Program-made: the position numbers and the translations under genes
Source of the DNA: Hyphomonas sp. CY54-11-8
GTDB lineage: Bacteria > Pseudomonadota > Alphaproteobacteria > Caulobacterales > Hyphomonadaceae
Direction of reading: 5' to 3'
Assembly: GCF_000682735.1 (NCBI RefSeq)
Contig: NZ_AWFD01000037.1
Span: 62,001 to 126,000 of the forward strand
Length of the DNA stretch: 64,000 bases
The notes under the pieces: generated by a model
What the model was told of the DNA's origin: nothing
Seen by the model: only the letters and a program-made list of their open reading frames with translations
Databases searched by the model: none
Shown here: one piece after another, positions 57,082 to 64,000 of the stretch
Numbering within the stretch: position 1 is the stretch's first letter
How the letters are laid out: every line of letters starts with the position of its first letter

Positions 57082-58167
57082 TCAGGGCAGCAATTCGAGA
57101 GCATTATTGTCCCGCGCCTGCGCCGCGTGGCGCCGCAGCATGGTCAGGAACATCTGGTCGCCGCGCTCTGTCTGCTTGACCAGCATCGCCGCACCGTACG
57201 CCACCGACATGCCGTAGAAGCAGGTATACCGATAGTCGTCATAGAGCGCATCGAAACCGTAATCCGTGACCCCCTCATCCTGCAGCCGGGCATGATAGTA
57301 CCGCAACAAGGCCTGCTCGTGCTTGGGCCTGTCATCCCGTGTCAGACCTGCCCCGATGAAATAGGCCACATCGCTGGCGGGCGCGCCTTTTCCGGCCGTC
57401 TGCCAGTCGACGACAGCCAGCGGCTTCGGTGAGCCCGGCTTGCCGAACAGCATATTGTCGAGGCGGTAGTCATTGTGCGTCAGCGCAAATGGACCCGGCC
57501 GCTCGATTTCCTGCATTTTGGGCAAGGCAGCGGTGTAAGCGTCGCCGACATCGATGTCTTCCTGTGCGAGCTGGGGACCGTAGCGGTCCTTGAATCCGGT
57601 CCAGAGCGCGACTGTCGCTTCCATGGTCAGGGCCGGCTCCGGCGCCACCGCGCTGCCCTGCAGCCAGGGATGCGTATCGAGAGAGGCATCGTTCCAGTGC
57701 GCCGCGTGCAGGATCGCCGCGGCATCCATGGCGCGTTCGGCTTCAGCCACGCTGCAGCCTGTCAGCTGGTTCCCCTGCTCGGCCGGGGCCATGTCTTCCA
57801 TGATCAGGGCAAACCGGTTCGTGTCTGCGTCATAATCGGTATAGAGCGCCGTTGGCGTGATCCGCCCCGCCACCTTCGGGAAGGTGCGGTAGAAATTCAC
57901 CTCGCGCTCATAGTGGCCGAGCATCTTGGCCGTCATCAGGCTGGCTTCATTGTCCGATGGGAACTTGCCGACCAGCGTCGCGGGTGCGCCGTCGCCTTTG
58001 CGGGCATAGTCGAAGACAAAGCGGACATTCTCGCCGATCTGGCCTGTGCCGATCGACTTCGCTGTGAGGCTGGAAACCTCCGCATCGATGCCAATTTCTT
58101 CGAAAAGCTGGTTGAACCAGTCCGGCGTCAGTTCAAGGGGATTGGTGTCGAGGCCGGGTCGGCTCAT
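57082..58167 (-). CDS. aminoglycoside-phosphotransferase-like kinase
   Basis: A 361-residue protein of the APH/choline-kinase-like fold. ALTHNDYRLDNMLFG is the catalytic loop (Asp and Asn), AVVDWQTAGKGAPASDVAYF the metal-binding Asp. The N-lobe has LVGKFPSDNEAS with the ATP-binding Lys. Related proteins in these bacteria are linked to acyl-CoA metabolism; the substrate is unknown. GGAGG six bases before the ATG at 58167 fixes the start, giving a 35-base overlap with the TetR gene. Confidence 0.87.
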   Translation of the reverse strand: MSRPGLDTNPLELTPDWFNQLFEEIGIDAEVSSLTAKSIGTGQIGENVRFVFDYARKGDGAPATLVGKFPSDNEASLMTAKMLGHYEREVNFYRTFPKVAGRITPTALYTDYDADTNRFALIMEDMAPAEQGNQLTGCSVAEAERAMDAAAILHAAHWNDASLDTHPWLQGSAVAPEPALTMEATVALWTGFKDRYGPQLAQEDIDVGDAYTAALPKMQEIERPGPFALTHNDYRLDNMLFGKPGSPKPLAVVDWQTAGKGAPASDVAYFIGAGLTRDDRPKHEQALLRYYHARLQDEGVTDYGFDALYDDYRYTCFYGMSVAYGAAMLVKQTERGDQMFLTMLRRHAAQARDNNALELLP

Positions 58168-58789
58168 GGGTTTCCTCCGCATCGTCGGGCTCGTCCGACC
58201 CGCTCTTTGATTTTCCTGGGATGTATTTCTTCAGGCGCAGCATCCGCGCCTCGGCTGCGCGCAGGGCCTTGTCCAGCGCCGCCATGGTGAGGGCGAAATC
58301 GCCATTCTTGTCCTTGCGCCAGGCGCGCTCGGTCTGTGCGATCACAAAGGCGATGGCGGCGATCTTGAGGCCCAGCGGGGCGCCGCTGTCATCGTCCAGA
58401 CCGGCCGATGCGAGGGCCCAGTGCGCACTCGCCGCCCTATGCGACGGCAGGCGCAGCAGCAGGCGCGGCGTCCGCTCGCGGTCCCGCATCAGCGCAACAG
58501 CACCGGCGCGGTAATCCTCCATCGCCTCGAAGCGCAGCATGATCACGTCGAACAGGCGCTCACGCGGAGACTCGCCGCCCGGTGGGCCTTCAGCAGACAT
58601 GGCGCGATCAAAGTAGGCATCGAAGGCATTGACGAGGTCGTCTCGCGTGACGCCGTAGAACTCGCTCAGCGGCAGTCCGGCTTCTTCAGAAATAGCGGAG
58701 AGGGTGATGTCGCCCCAGGGCGTGTCCTCAGCGAGGCGCAGCGCGGCGAGAAGGCCCAGCTCGACGATGTCGCCTGTTTCCTCCTCCAT
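58133..58789 (-). CDS. TetR family transcriptional regulator
   Basis: A 218-residue protein with an N-terminal three-helix DNA-binding domain (GLLAALRLAEDTPWGDITLS, then EAGLPLSEFYGVTRDDLVNAF) and a helical ligand domain. The recognition helix is divergent, so a COQ9-like non-DNA-binding relative cannot be excluded. It overlaps the kinase gene, probably its target operon. Confidence 0.75.
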   Translation of the reverse strand: MEEETGDIVELGLLAALRLAEDTPWGDITLSAISEEAGLPLSEFYGVTRDDLVNAFDAYFDRAMSAEGPPGGESPRERLFDVIMLRFEAMEDYRAGAVALMRDRERTPRLLLRLPSHRAASAHWALASAGLDDDSGAPLGLKIAAIAFVIAQTERAWRKDKNGDFALTMAALDKALRAAEARMLRLKKYIPGKSKSGSDEPDDAEETHEPTRPRHQSP

Positions 58790-58804
58790 GGTCTCGCCTG
58801 TCTC

Positions 58805-59611
58805 CTAATCGGTATCGCGAGACAGCTCCCGGTCGCGGTTGGCGGCGGCGCGGATAGCCTTTCGCATCAGTATGGGCATCCCACCCTCATCCATGAGGAT
58901 GTCAAGAGCGGCCTGGGTGGTGCCGCCGGGTGAGGTAACCGCTTTTCTGAGCGCGCTCGGCGGCTCGTCCGACTGCACCATCAGGGCGGCAGCGCCTTCA
59001 ATGGTGAGCGCGGCGAGCTGTTCGGCCAGGTCGGCCGGAAGACCTTCTGCCATGGCAGCATCGGCCATGGCTTCGGCCAGAAGGAAGATATAGGCCGGGC
59101 CGCTGCCGGAGAGACCGGTAACGACCGACATATGTTTTTCATCGACCGGACCGATGACAGCACCGAGCGGTTTCAGCAGATTTTCGGCGATTTCGAGCTG
59201 CTTCGCCATGACTGTATCGGACCTGGCGATGACTGAGACGCCCTTACCGATGGCGCCCGGCGTGTTTGGCATGACCCGAATGACGCACTTCGTGTCCAGG
59301 CGTTCGATCAGCTGCTTGATGCGCGTCCCCGCCATGATCGAGATGACCAGCGTGTCCGGGCCGATCCAGGCTTTCAGGCTGTCGGCCATCTTCGGGAAGA
59401 CCTGCGGTTTCACCGCGACGATCAGAACGTCGACCGGTTCCGGATCGGGGTTCAGCCTAACCTTGCCTGCCTCAGCCCAGGCAGCGACGATTTCCGAGGG
59501 CTTGGGATCCTGAATGCGGATATCGGGCTTGCCCTTCCCGGCCAGCCAGCCACTGGCGAGCGCGGCGCCCATCCGGCCTGCCCCGATCAGGGCGATCGAT
59601 TGCGCCGCCAT
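58805..59611 (-). CDS. proC: pyrroline-5-carboxylate reductase
   Basis: A 268-residue enzyme for the last step of proline synthesis (P5C to proline with NAD(P)H). Rossmann motif LIGAGRMGAALASGW at 6-20, AVKPQV, RVMPNTPGAIGKG, and the C-terminal signature with LRKAVTSPGGTTQAALDIL. Starts four bases after the ybjN-like gene ends. Confidence 0.96.
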   Translation of the reverse strand: MAAQSIALIGAGRMGAALASGWLAGKGKPDIRIQDPKPSEIVAAWAEAGKVRLNPDPEPVDVLIVAVKPQVFPKMADSLKAWIGPDTLVISIMAGTRIKQLIERLDTKCVIRVMPNTPGAIGKGVSVIARSDTVMAKQLEIAENLLKPLGAVIGPVDEKHMSVVTGLSGSGPAYIFLLAEAMADAAMAEGLPADLAEQLAALTIEGAAALMVQSDEPPSALRKAVTSPGGTTQAALDILMDEGGMPILMRKAIRAAANRDRELSRDTD

Positions 59612-59615
59612 CGCC

Positions 59616-60119
59616 TCAGGCTTCGCCGTGGGTTTCGAACATCACCGCATCGATGGCATCGCGCGGGGATTTTCCGGCCCAGATCAGGAAGTTGAATGCG
59701 GGAATGAAGCGCTCCACAGCGCTGACAGCGGCGGCCATTGCGCTGCGCACTTCGCCCAGCGTCGGCTCGTCGCGGTCCATCATCGGGAAAGTGTAGCGGA
59801 AAATGATCACGCCTTCGTCGGCCCAGTAGTCGAAATGGCCGAGCCAGAGACGCTCGTTCGCCATCATGATCAGTTCAGCGATCTGGGCGCGGCGCGCCGT
59901 CTGCGGTTTCACGTCCAGCGTCATGGAGAAATGGATTGCGGCCGGTTCCGGACGGTAGGCGAACAGGGCGCCAAGATCGCCCCAACGGGTCTCGGCGACG
60001 GCCTGCAGCGTACCTTCTTCGTCGCGCTCCGCCTGCCAGCCGCCTTCTTCCAGCGCCTGCTCGACCCGCTCCAGCGGATCGATCATGTTGTATTCATTGC
60101 GGGTCAGGCCGACACTCAT
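59616..60119 (-). CDS. YbjN domain protein
   Basis: A 167-residue protein with the YbjN fold, related to type III secretion chaperones: MIDPLERVEQALEEGGWQ, FSMTLDVKP, LIMMANERLWLGHFDYW and IIFRYTF. Role unknown, possibly as a chaperone or sensor. It forms an operon with proC, a common alphaproteobacterial arrangement. Confidence 0.88.
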   Translation of the reverse strand: MSVGLTRNEYNMIDPLERVEQALEEGGWQAERDEEGTLQAVAETRWGDLGALFAYRPEPAAIHFSMTLDVKPQTARRAQIAELIMMANERLWLGHFDYWADEGVIIFRYTFPMMDRDEPTLGEVRSAMAAAVSAVERFIPAFNFLIWAGKSPRDAIDAVMFETHGEA

Positions 60120-60249
60120 TTACGCTCCCATCGCAGACTTGGGTATCGGGACAGGATTCGTCCCTCTGCGCTATCCCCACGCATGGACCATGCATACGCC
60201 CCTCAGCGGCGAGGTCCATCTGCTTCAACAGTTGCGGGAATAGCGGGAC

Positions 60250-60507
60250 TCAGTCGTCGCCCGTATTTGCGGCAGCTTCGAGCTCTGCCACGCGCTTTTC
60301 GAGCGCCTCGACCTTTTCCAGCGCGGACACGGCCAGCGCCTTCAGCGCTTCCACTTCGTCCCGTCCGGCAAGGTCCATATCGGCGATCAGGGCGCGGACC
60401 CGGGCCTGCGCCGCCGTCTTGGCCTCTTCACCAGCGGTACGGGCTGCTCCGAGCGCGCCGGTCATCAGACCTGCGATGTCATCGAGCAGTGGATTTGTCG
60501 TCGCCAT
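60250..60507 (-). CDS. ubiK: UbiK-type accessory factor
   Basis: An 85-residue, mostly coiled-coil protein (NPLLDDIAGLMTGALGAAR, then RDEVEALKALAVSALEKVEAL). This BMFP/UbiK family helps ubiquinone assembly in proteobacteria. The C-terminal coiled coil mediates trimerisation in relatives. Divergent from lgt. Confidence 0.88.
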   Translation of the reverse strand: MATTNPLLDDIAGLMTGALGAARTAGEEAKTAAQARVRALIADMDLAGRDEVEALKALAVSALEKVEALEKRVAELEAAANTGDD

Positions 60508-60596
60508 GAGGCTACTCCTTCGCGCGCGGGTGGCTGGCCTTGTCTGCCACATTCCGTAACAGATAGGTCCGGGGCAAGACAGGGAAAAGAGGCCGC

Positions 60597-61553
60597 ATGT
60601 TCGACACGATGACGCTGCTGGGGGCACACCTGGCCGCCGGCGCCCTCTCCTTCCCCGAGATGAGTCCTGCGCTCTTCTCCATCGATTTCGGTTTTATCGG
60701 CCTCGGAAAGTTCCATCTGCGCTGGTACGCGCTGGGCTATATGGCCGGCATCGGCCTCGCCTGGTGGTATGCCGCTGCGATGCTGAAGCGCCCGGCCCTC
60801 TTCGGAGGGGAAAGCCCGCTGACCAAGGACCAGCTCGACGACATCATGTTCTGGATCATCCTGGGCATCATTCTCGGCGGCCGGCTCGGCTACATCCTTT
60901 TCTACATGGTGCCCTACCAGTTCGACGCGCTGATGGCCGATCCCGGCACGATCCTGCGGATATGGGATGGCGGCATGTCGTTCCACGGAGGGATCTCGGG
61001 CGTGGCCATAGCGCTGACCTATTTCGCGTGGTCGCGAAAGGTGAGCCTGTTCTCCATCGGCGACATCGCTGGCGTCGTGGCGCCGATCGGTATCGGCCTC
61101 GTGCGGCTCGCCAACTTCATCAATGCCGAACTCTATGGCCGCCACACGGATTCTCCCTGGGGCATGGTGTTTCCCGAAGGCATTGTGCCGGGTTCCACAC
61201 CGCCGGCCTATAATTGGGACACCGGCAAATGGGTCTATAATGGCTTTGAAACGGCGCGATATCCGAGCCAGCTTTACGAGTCGGCTCTGGAAGGCTGGCT
61301 GCCGCTGATCGTGCTGTCCATCCTGATCTGGCGCTTCGGCGCTTTGAAACGCCCCGGCCTCGTCGCAGGCCTGTTCCTGCTGATGTATGCCTTCGGCCGC
61401 ACGGTGGTGGAAAACTTCCGCATGCCGGACAGTTTCGTGCACGGCATGCCGGAATGGCTGACCATGGGCCAGCTGCTCTCCATCCCCATGTGGCTGGGCG
61501 GGGCATGGCTGGTCTGGAACGCGCTGAAACCGAAGGCCCGGAAGAACGCGTGA
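60597..61553 (+). CDS. lgt: prolipoprotein diacylglyceryl transferase
   Basis: A 318-residue inner-membrane enzyme that attaches diacylglycerol to the lipobox Cys of prolipoproteins. Seven membrane segments; RLGYILFYM, the signature GGMSFHGGISGVAIAL, and GRLANFINAELYGRHT-like (IGLVRLANFINAELYGR) with the active Arg, plus YPSQLYESALEG. Overlaps the next gene by GTGA. Confidence 0.96.
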   Translation: MFDTMTLLGAHLAAGALSFPEMSPALFSIDFGFIGLGKFHLRWYALGYMAGIGLAWWYAAAMLKRPALFGGESPLTKDQLDDIMFWIILGIILGGRLGYILFYMVPYQFDALMADPGTILRIWDGGMSFHGGISGVAIALTYFAWSRKVSLFSIGDIAGVVAPIGIGLVRLANFINAELYGRHTDSPWGMVFPEGIVPGSTPPAYNWDTGKWVYNGFETARYPSQLYESALEGWLPLIVLSILIWRFGALKRPGLVAGLFLLMYAFGRTVVENFRMPDSFVHGMPEWLTMGQLLSIPMWLGGAWLVWNALKPKARKNA

Positions 61554-62596
61554 CTCTGAAAGAACGCCTTATCCGCCTGATCGAGACGGGTGGCCCGATC
61601 CCCGTGTCGACCTATATGCAGCTCTGCCTGCACGACACCGCGCAGGGCTATTACGCGACGCGCCCCGGCATCGGGAAAGACTTCATCACCGCGCCGGAGA
61701 TCAGCCAGATCTTTGGCGAACTGATCGGCCTGTGGCTGGTACACGAATGGAAGGCGATGGGGTCGCCGGCGGAAATCCGCATCGTCGAGATCGGCCCCGG
61801 CCGCGGCGTCCTGATGAAGGATGCACTGCGCCTCGCCATGATGGCGGGCGGCGGAAATTTTGCGAATGCGATGCGCGTGACCCTCGTGGAGCCGGCCCCG
61901 GCCATGCGAGAAATCCAGAACGAAGCACTCGCTGCAGCGCAGCCGGAGTTCGTCTCCACCCTCGCCGAAGTGCCGGCCGGGCCGATGCTGCTGGTCGCGA
62001 ACGAATATCTCGACTGCCTGCCCGCGCGCCAGTTCCGACGTGATGGCGCCAGCTGGCGCGAATGCGTGATTGGGCTCGATGACAAGCGGGAACTTGTGTT
62101 CGGCCTCGCTGCCGATGAACAGGCCGCCCCGGAAGGCGCCGCAGACGCCAGCGCCGTGGTGGAAGTCCAGACAGGGATGGACCTGCTGGTTGCAGACCTC
62201 GTGACCCGTGACGCCCCGTTCCGGGCCTTGTTCATCGACTATGGCCCATCAGATACTGCACCAGGCGACAGCCTTCGTTCGTATAAGGATGGTGAACAGG
62301 TAGGCCCGCTTGCCCTGCCCGGCGAGTCCGACCTGACGGTGGATGTCGATTTCGGGCGGCTGGCACGCATGTCCGGCAAGGCCGGGCTGGACGTCGCCGG
62401 GCCTGCCCCGCAGGGCATGTTCCTGTTAGGCCTCGGCGCGCAGGCGCGCCTCAATCAGTTGGTGAAAGCCAATCCAGACGACGGCGAAGCCATCTTCAAC
62501 GCCGCCCAGCGCCTGATCGACCCGAAAGACATGGGCGAACGTTTCAAGGCGATCTGCCTGTCGTCCGGCGGCTTGCCGGCCCCAGCGGGTTTCTAG
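61550..62596 (+). CDS. MidA/NDUFAF7-family SAM methyltransferase
   Basis: A 348-residue protein of the MidA family. ISTYMQLC-type start (PVSTYMQLCLHDTAQGYY), FITAPEISQIFGELIGLW, SAM-binding IVEIGPGRGVLMKD, and ANEYLDCLPARQF. The mitochondrial homologue NDUFAF7 methylates an Arg in complex I; a bacterial target is unproven. GTG start coupled to lgt. Its end overlaps the convergent yjbQ gene by four bases. Confidence 0.9.
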   Translation: MTLKERLIRLIETGGPIPVSTYMQLCLHDTAQGYYATRPGIGKDFITAPEISQIFGELIGLWLVHEWKAMGSPAEIRIVEIGPGRGVLMKDALRLAMMAGGGNFANAMRVTLVEPAPAMREIQNEALAAAQPEFVSTLAEVPAGPMLLVANEYLDCLPARQFRRDGASWRECVIGLDDKRELVFGLAADEQAAPEGAADASAVVEVQTGMDLLVADLVTRDAPFRALFIDYGPSDTAPGDSLRSYKDGEQVGPLALPGESDLTVDVDFGRLARMSGKAGLDVAGPAPQGMFLLGLGAQARLNQLVKANPDDGEAIFNAAQRLIDPKDMGERFKAICLSSGGLPAPAGF

Positions 62597-63015
62597 CGTT
62601 CCAGCAGATGCGCCACGACCCGGCGATTGTGCGGGGCGTCGCGGTGTTCGAACAAATAGAGGCCCTGCCAGGTGCCAAGCGTCATGCGGCCGCCGATGAC
62701 CGGAATGGAGATTGAGGTCTGCGTCAGCGCGGCCTTGATATGGGCGGGCATGTCGTCCGGCCCTTCGGTGCGGTGTTCCAGATAGCTCATCGACGGGTCG
62801 TTCGCTGGCGGCACAAGGCGGCGGAAGAAGGCCTTCAGGTCTGCCTGCACATCGGGATCGGCATTCTCCTGCACCAGCAGGGAGCAGGATGTGTGCTGGC
62901 AGAACAAGGTCAGCAACCCATCGCCGCCTGCCGCGCCCGACAGGAAACGCAGGATGGCCGGGGTGAACTCATAGAGGCCCTGCCCTGTCGTTCGGATTGA
63001 AATCGTATCGTGCAT
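62593..63015 (-). CDS. YjbQ/UPF0047 family protein
   Basis: A 140-residue protein: LTLFCQHTSCSLLVQENADP, YLEHRTEGPDDMPAHIKAAL and GTWQGLYLFEHRD, with conserved Cys and His residues at the trimer active site. The family has thiamin-phosphate-synthase-like activity in vitro; the true role is unclear. The ATG at 63015 is used; the open frame extending far upstream is antisense to the metallopeptidase. Confidence 0.92.
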   Translation of the reverse strand: MHDTISIRTTGQGLYEFTPAILRFLSGAAGGDGLLTLFCQHTSCSLLVQENADPDVQADLKAFFRRLVPPANDPSMSYLEHRTEGPDDMPAHIKAALTQTSISIPVIGGRMTLGTWQGLYLFEHRDAPHNRRVVAHLLER

Positions 63016-63123
63016 GCGGTCGCGCCGGATAAGCTGGCCAAAGGGACTGTCTCGTCCTCGCATGGATGTTAGGATGGCGGCAATGGCCGGGCGTGGGGCC
63101 CGGCGGATTTCAGGAGATGGCGG

Positions 63124-63972
63124 ATGCGCTGGCAAGGTGGACGCAAGGGCGGCAACATTGAAGACCGGCGCGGCATGGGGCCCGGCAAGGTGGCGGGCGG
63201 CGGGATCGGCGTCATCATCATCGCCCTGATCGGCTATTTCGTGCTCGGCATGGAACCGGACGAGATCGCCAAGGTCGTGAGCGAACAGCCGGCCGGCAGC
63301 GCCAGCACGCAGGAAGGTGTCCGCGGCACGCCGGAAGATGAAGCCGGCCAGTTCGTCGACATCATCGGCGCCAATATCAATGATGTGTGGAGCCAGGCGC
63401 TGCGCGGCTATCGCGAACCCACGGTCGTGCTTTACGAACAAGGCACCGGCACGGGCTGCGGCTATGGCCAGGCCGCGATGGGGCCATTCTACTGCCCGGC
63501 CGACCAGACCGTTTATCTGGACCTCGGCTTCTGGCAGGACATGCAGACCCAACTCGGCGCGTCCGGCGCGGACTTCGCCAAGGCCTACGTCATCGCGCAC
63601 GAATTCGGTCACCATGTTCAGAAGCTGACCGGCACCAGTGACAAGGTCCGCCAGGCCCAACAGGCTGCTGGCAGCCAGGAAGAAGCCAATGCCTGGTCCA
63701 TCGCGCTGGAACTGCAGGCAGACTGCTATGCCGGCGTCTGGGCGGCCCATGCGGCGGAGGTGTCCGGCGGCGCGGTCGCGTTGGAACCCGGCGATGTCGA
63801 GGAAGGCCTGCGCACCGCTCAAGCCATCGGCGACGACATGATCCAGAAGCGCATGACCGGCAAGGTGACGCCTGAAGCCTTCACCCACGGCACGGCCGAC
63901 CAGCGTGTCGAATGGCTGCGGCGGGGTCTCTCCACAGGCGATCCCGCGGCCTGCGACACGTTTAACCAATAG
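63124..63972 (+). CDS. neutral zinc metallopeptidase (YpfJ-like)
   Basis: A 282-residue membrane-anchored metallopeptidase. A membrane segment lies at about 25-42 (GVIIIALIGYFV-like). AYVIAHEFGHHVQKLTG holds the HExxH zinc site, and ELQADCYAGVWAAHA the third ligand Glu. YCPADQTVYLDLGFWQDM is typical of the family. TTTCAGGAG precedes the ATG. Its target is unknown. Confidence 0.93.
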   Translation: MRWQGGRKGGNIEDRRGMGPGKVAGGGIGVIIIALIGYFVLGMEPDEIAKVVSEQPAGSASTQEGVRGTPEDEAGQFVDIIGANINDVWSQALRGYREPTVVLYEQGTGTGCGYGQAAMGPFYCPADQTVYLDLGFWQDMQTQLGASGADFAKAYVIAHEFGHHVQKLTGTSDKVRQAQQAAGSQEEANAWSIALELQADCYAGVWAAHAAEVSGGAVALEPGDVEEGLRTAQAIGDDMIQKRMTGKVTPEAFTHGTADQRVEWLRRGLSTGDPAACDTFNQ

Positions 63973-64000
63973 GCGCTCGTATCAGTAAGCCTGCGGCGAA

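Noticed and set aside
63016..63969. Long upstream extension of the yjbQ frame
   Set aside because: It is antisense to the zinc metallopeptidase; the YjbQ domain begins only at the ATG at 63015.

Overview
The window is high-GC, densely coded bacterial chromosome from an alphaproteobacterium, most likely of the Caulobacterales/Hyphomonadaceae type (Hyphomonas-like). The genus is an inference. It rests on a CtrA cell-cycle regulator with its antagonist SciP beside a flagellar basal-body operon, GANTC (CcrM-type) sites in front of ctrA, an alphaproteobacterial SspB adaptor, a permuted two-piece tmRNA, large TonB-dependent receptors, and small proteins of the DUF4169, DUF1127 and DUF3008 types. 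I saw no rRNA, tRNA, CRISPR array, insertion sequence or prophage.

Layout. 1-6 kb: a truncated TPR-like gene, small proteins, a GNAT acetyltransferase, a SulP transporter, an SDR and fumarase C. 6-8.4 kb: an L7/L12-like domain protein, a RusA-like resolvase and a GSU2403-type nucleotidyltransferase whose start abuts a striking double palindrome. 8.4-18 kb: HemN, S-formylglutathione hydrolase, glutathione S-transferase, rhodanese, a RidA-like lipoprotein, an acyltransferase, and glutathione-dependent formaldehyde dehydrogenase coupled to an exported thioredoxin-like protein. 18-22 kb: DapB, two phosphotransferase-system proteins (EIIA and HPr), an M28 peptidase and the ssrA gene. 22-35 kb: small membrane proteins, a luciferase-like monooxygenase, cardiolipin synthase, a PLP lyase, SspB, two coupled hotdog thioesterases, a cytochrome P450 with an adjacent methyltransferase, and a DEAD-box helicase. 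35-41.7 kb: gyrB, pirin and the queCED operon. 41.9-49.5 kb: two TonB-dependent receptors, a sugar dehydrogenase-like lipoprotein and recR.

51-57 kb holds the cell-cycle and flagellar locus, all on the minus strand: sciP, fliF, fliG, fliH, fliN, flhF, flhG, ctrA. It is the most interesting part of the window. The fliF product is only 220 residues. It keeps both membrane segments, a piece of the last ring domain and the FliG-binding tail, but lacks the space for the other periplasmic ring-building domains. The neighbouring FlhF keeps the family fold signatures but has lost key residues in three GTPase motifs, while FlhG keeps an intact Walker A. CtrA-like and GANTC motifs lie in the gaps of this locus. 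Together they suggest a reduced or rewired polar flagellar assembly module under CtrA/SciP/CcrM control.

57-64 kb: an aminoglycoside-phosphotransferase-like protein with a TetR regulator, proC-ybjN, ubiK, lgt-midA, yjbQ and a neutral zinc metallopeptidase.

Functional links across the window include tmRNA tagging and SspB delivery to ClpXP, of which CtrA is a known substrate in relatives; formaldehyde oxidation by FrmA and FghA; and queuosine precursor synthesis by QueC, QueE and QueD.
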